7,386 nucleotides of DNA from Gammaproteobacteria bacterium (GTDB lineage: Bacteria; Pseudomonadota; Gammaproteobacteria; Eutrophobiales; Eutrophobiaceae): contig JABHFC010000352.1 of NCBI GenBank assembly GCA_018676275.1, forward strand, positions 1-7,386, read 5' to 3'. Numbering within the stretch: the stretch's first letter is position 1; the number at the start of each line of letters is the position of its first letter. Below the pieces are notes generated by a model. It did no database searches. It had not been told where the DNA came from and saw only the letters and a list, made by a program, of their open reading frames with translations. The position numbers and the translations under genes were made by a program. Below, piece after piece: positions 6,076 through 7,386 of this stretch.

Positions 6076-7203
6076 TTAGACCATAAGTCCTCTGTTCTTA
6101 TTCAGTGACTCGAAAAGTCGATCTACATCATCCATATTGTTGTAGAAATGCGGAGATACTCTCAAGTTACCGTCACGACATGAAGTTACTATATTATCCT
6201 CTCCCAGCTTCGTTACCAGGCCATACATGTCATTTGACTGTAATGTCACCATTGGACTATGTCTTTTTTGGTCAATACCCAATTTAAAATCATTTTCCAG
6301 TGCCCTGGTTTTTATAGCAGAGATAATTTCGCTGACCTCAGTTTGAATATTTGCAACACCTAGACCTTCTACAATTTTTAAGCCGGCAATGGCAGCATAG
6401 ACATTAGCAACATTAGGCGTACCGGATTCAAATCGTCGCGCAGTTGGGGAAGGATCATTTTTAGTATGATCCATGGCATGGATATCTCGCTGACTAAACC
6501 AGCCACTGGTTGTAGGTTGTAGCTTTTGGATAAGGGAATCACGAACATATAAATAACCGGTGCCGGCAGTGGATAAGAGGTATTTGAGCATTCCTCCTGC
6601 AATAAAATCCACATCCAAAGCTTTTACATCTACAGGGATTGCTCCTACTGCCTGGTAACAATCTACGAATACCAGCGCACCATGTTTCCGTGCCAGTTTA
6701 ATAATCGGTTCCAAATCCTGTGTCGAACCATTGCGATAGCAAACGTAAGGGATTGACACAAGCAAGGTAGAATCGTCAATTTCTTTTTCAAAACCTGAGA
6801 GCGGGAGTAACTTTTGTTCTTTATCTTCTGCTACCTGCACTACATTTGCTCCGCGTTTCTCCTGAGCAAACCAGATTTGTGCTGTAGTAGGGAAATCATA
6901 ATCAGTAATAACTATCTTGTTTCGTTCGGGGGTGTAGGTCAATGAACTGGCTAATGCATTAAGTCCTTCGCTCAATGAAGAAGTTAGTGCCATTTCATCA
7001 ATATCTGCATTCAATAAAGAAGCGACTCTGCCTCTCATATCCTCCAACATTTCTACCCAATGTTCCCAGTGTGAACCATGTTCATCCCGGTCATTCAGAT
7101 ATTGTTCGTAAGCTGCCCGAACATCATAAGAAAGTGCTCCGTAGGAACAGCTATTGATATATGTCTTCGATTTAAATATCGGAAATTCTTCACGTAAGCT
7201 CAT
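6076..7203 (-). CDS. Aminotransferase class V-fold PLP-dependent enzyme
   Basis: 375 residues, cytoplasmic, near the usual length for fold-type I class V enzymes (cysteine desulfurase, isopenicillin N epimerase and kynureninase relatives). Seen in order: FPIFKSKTYINSCSYGALS (7-25), the substrate/PLP loop TSSLSEGLNAL (74-84), D181 in FVDCYQAVGAIPVDV (179-193) as the expected partner of the pyridine nitrogen with Q184, the Schiff-base lysine K207 in GGMLKYLLSTAGTGYLYVR (203-221), RRFESGTPN (256-264), and R348 in LRVSPHFYNN (347-356), the expected carboxylate-binding arginine. The lysine is in GMLKY rather than the common S/G-x-HKW, and the residue expected to stack on PLP is not an obvious His (DYDFPTT, 101-107), so it is not a standard cysteine desulfurase. 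Reaction unknown: transaminase, lyase or epimerase are all possible. Start: ATG with only a weak ribosome site; a TGA upstream in frame blocks a longer start. It precedes the TRAP genes on the same strand. Confidence 0.88.
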   Translation of the reverse strand: MSLREEFPIFKSKTYINSCSYGALSYDVRAAYEQYLNDRDEHGSHWEHWVEMLEDMRGRVASLLNADIDEMALTSSLSEGLNALASSLTYTPERNKIVITDYDFPTTAQIWFAQEKRGANVVQVAEDKEQKLLPLSGFEKEIDDSTLLVSIPYVCYRNGSTQDLEPIIKLARKHGALVFVDCYQAVGAIPVDVKALDVDFIAGGMLKYLLSTAGTGYLYVRDSLIQKLQPTTSGWFSQRDIHAMDHTKNDPSPTARRFESGTPNVANVYAAIAGLKIVEGLGVANIQTEVSEIISAIKTRALENDFKLGIDQKRHSPMVTLQSNDMYGLVTKLGEDNIVTSCRDGNLRVSPHFYNNMDDVDRLFESLNKNRGLMV

Positions 7204-7290
7204 CAGGTTTAATTTTCAGTAATTAGTGTGTTGAATCCGCGGGAGTATATGATTATTTTGGTTTTTAGGCGATGAATAAGACAATAGAAA
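7204..7290. other. Short non-coding stretch upstream of the PLP enzyme gene
   Basis: An AT-rich spacer that should hold the promoter or leader of the PLP enzyme gene. I see no convincing promoter hexamers, hairpin terminator or reading frame here. The only symmetrical element is a 6-bp CCGCGG. Confidence 0.35.
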
Positions 7291-7386
7291 TTAGGGCATA
7301 ATAGCTAATCTCGACTCGATATTAATCTGCTCGAAAGAACTGATCATATTTGCTTGTATCTTACCTCCTGCTATTTCTTTAAAAAT
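7291..7386 (-). CDS. Possible C-terminal tail of an upstream gene (partial, unidentified)
   Basis: On the minus strand one frame is open from the window edge for 31 codons and ends in TAA at 7293-7291. The residues include KEIAGGKIQANM and SSFEQINIESRL. The other two minus-strand frames stop within a few codons. It is not recognisable as any family, and a run this short could arise by chance. If real, it is a gene 87 bases upstream of the PLP enzyme gene in the same direction. Confidence 0.25.
   Translation of the reverse strand: MFKEIAGGKIQANMISSFEQINIESRLAIMP

Noticed and set aside
6061..6078. TAAG/CTTA hairpin after the PLP gene stop as a terminator
   Set aside because: Only a 4-bp stem with a 10-base loop and no T-run follows, so it is not a credible terminator.

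Overview
This window (about 43% GC by eye) looks like a stretch of a proteobacterial chromosome, most probably from an aquatic gammaproteobacterium. The reasons are a TRAP dicarboxylate-type transporter with separate P, Q and M subunits, a REC-EAL response regulator, a MASE1 membrane sensor, and close gene packing with mostly short Shine-Dalgarno sites. The taxonomic call is an inference from gene content only. No tRNA, rRNA, CRISPR array, insertion sequence or phage gene was seen.

Left part (1 to about 1703): two signalling genes diverge from a 152-bp AT-rich region. On the minus strand is the N-terminal piece of a MASE1-domain membrane sensor, cut by the window edge. On the plus strand is a complete REC-EAL response regulator with an apparently intact cyclic-di-GMP phosphodiesterase active site. 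A 14-bp perfect palindrome lies 46 bp upstream of the regulator's ATG.

Right part (1781 to 7203): six minus-strand genes run in one direction. In transcription order they are a class V-fold PLP-dependent enzyme, a periplasmic TRAP solute-binding protein (DctP type), a small TRAP permease subunit (DctQ type), a large TRAP permease subunit (DctM type), a small SRPBCC-like protein, and an NmrA/QOR2-like NAD(P)-binding protein. From dctP to the NmrA-like gene the gaps are -1 to 44 bp, so this is very likely one transcript. The PLP gene is separated from dctP by 132 bp containing a perfect 8+6+8 inverted repeat, a good candidate operator for the transporter operon. The simplest reading is a regulated uptake-and-catabolism cassette: TRAP imports an organic anion, possibly an amino- or keto-acid, and the PLP enzyme, the NmrA-like reductase and the SRPBCC protein act on it or its products. 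The substrate cannot be read from the sequence.

Right edge (7204 to 7386): mainly non-coding. The last 96 bases are open on the minus strand for 31 codons and end in TAA, which may be the tail of another gene upstream of the PLP enzyme gene.
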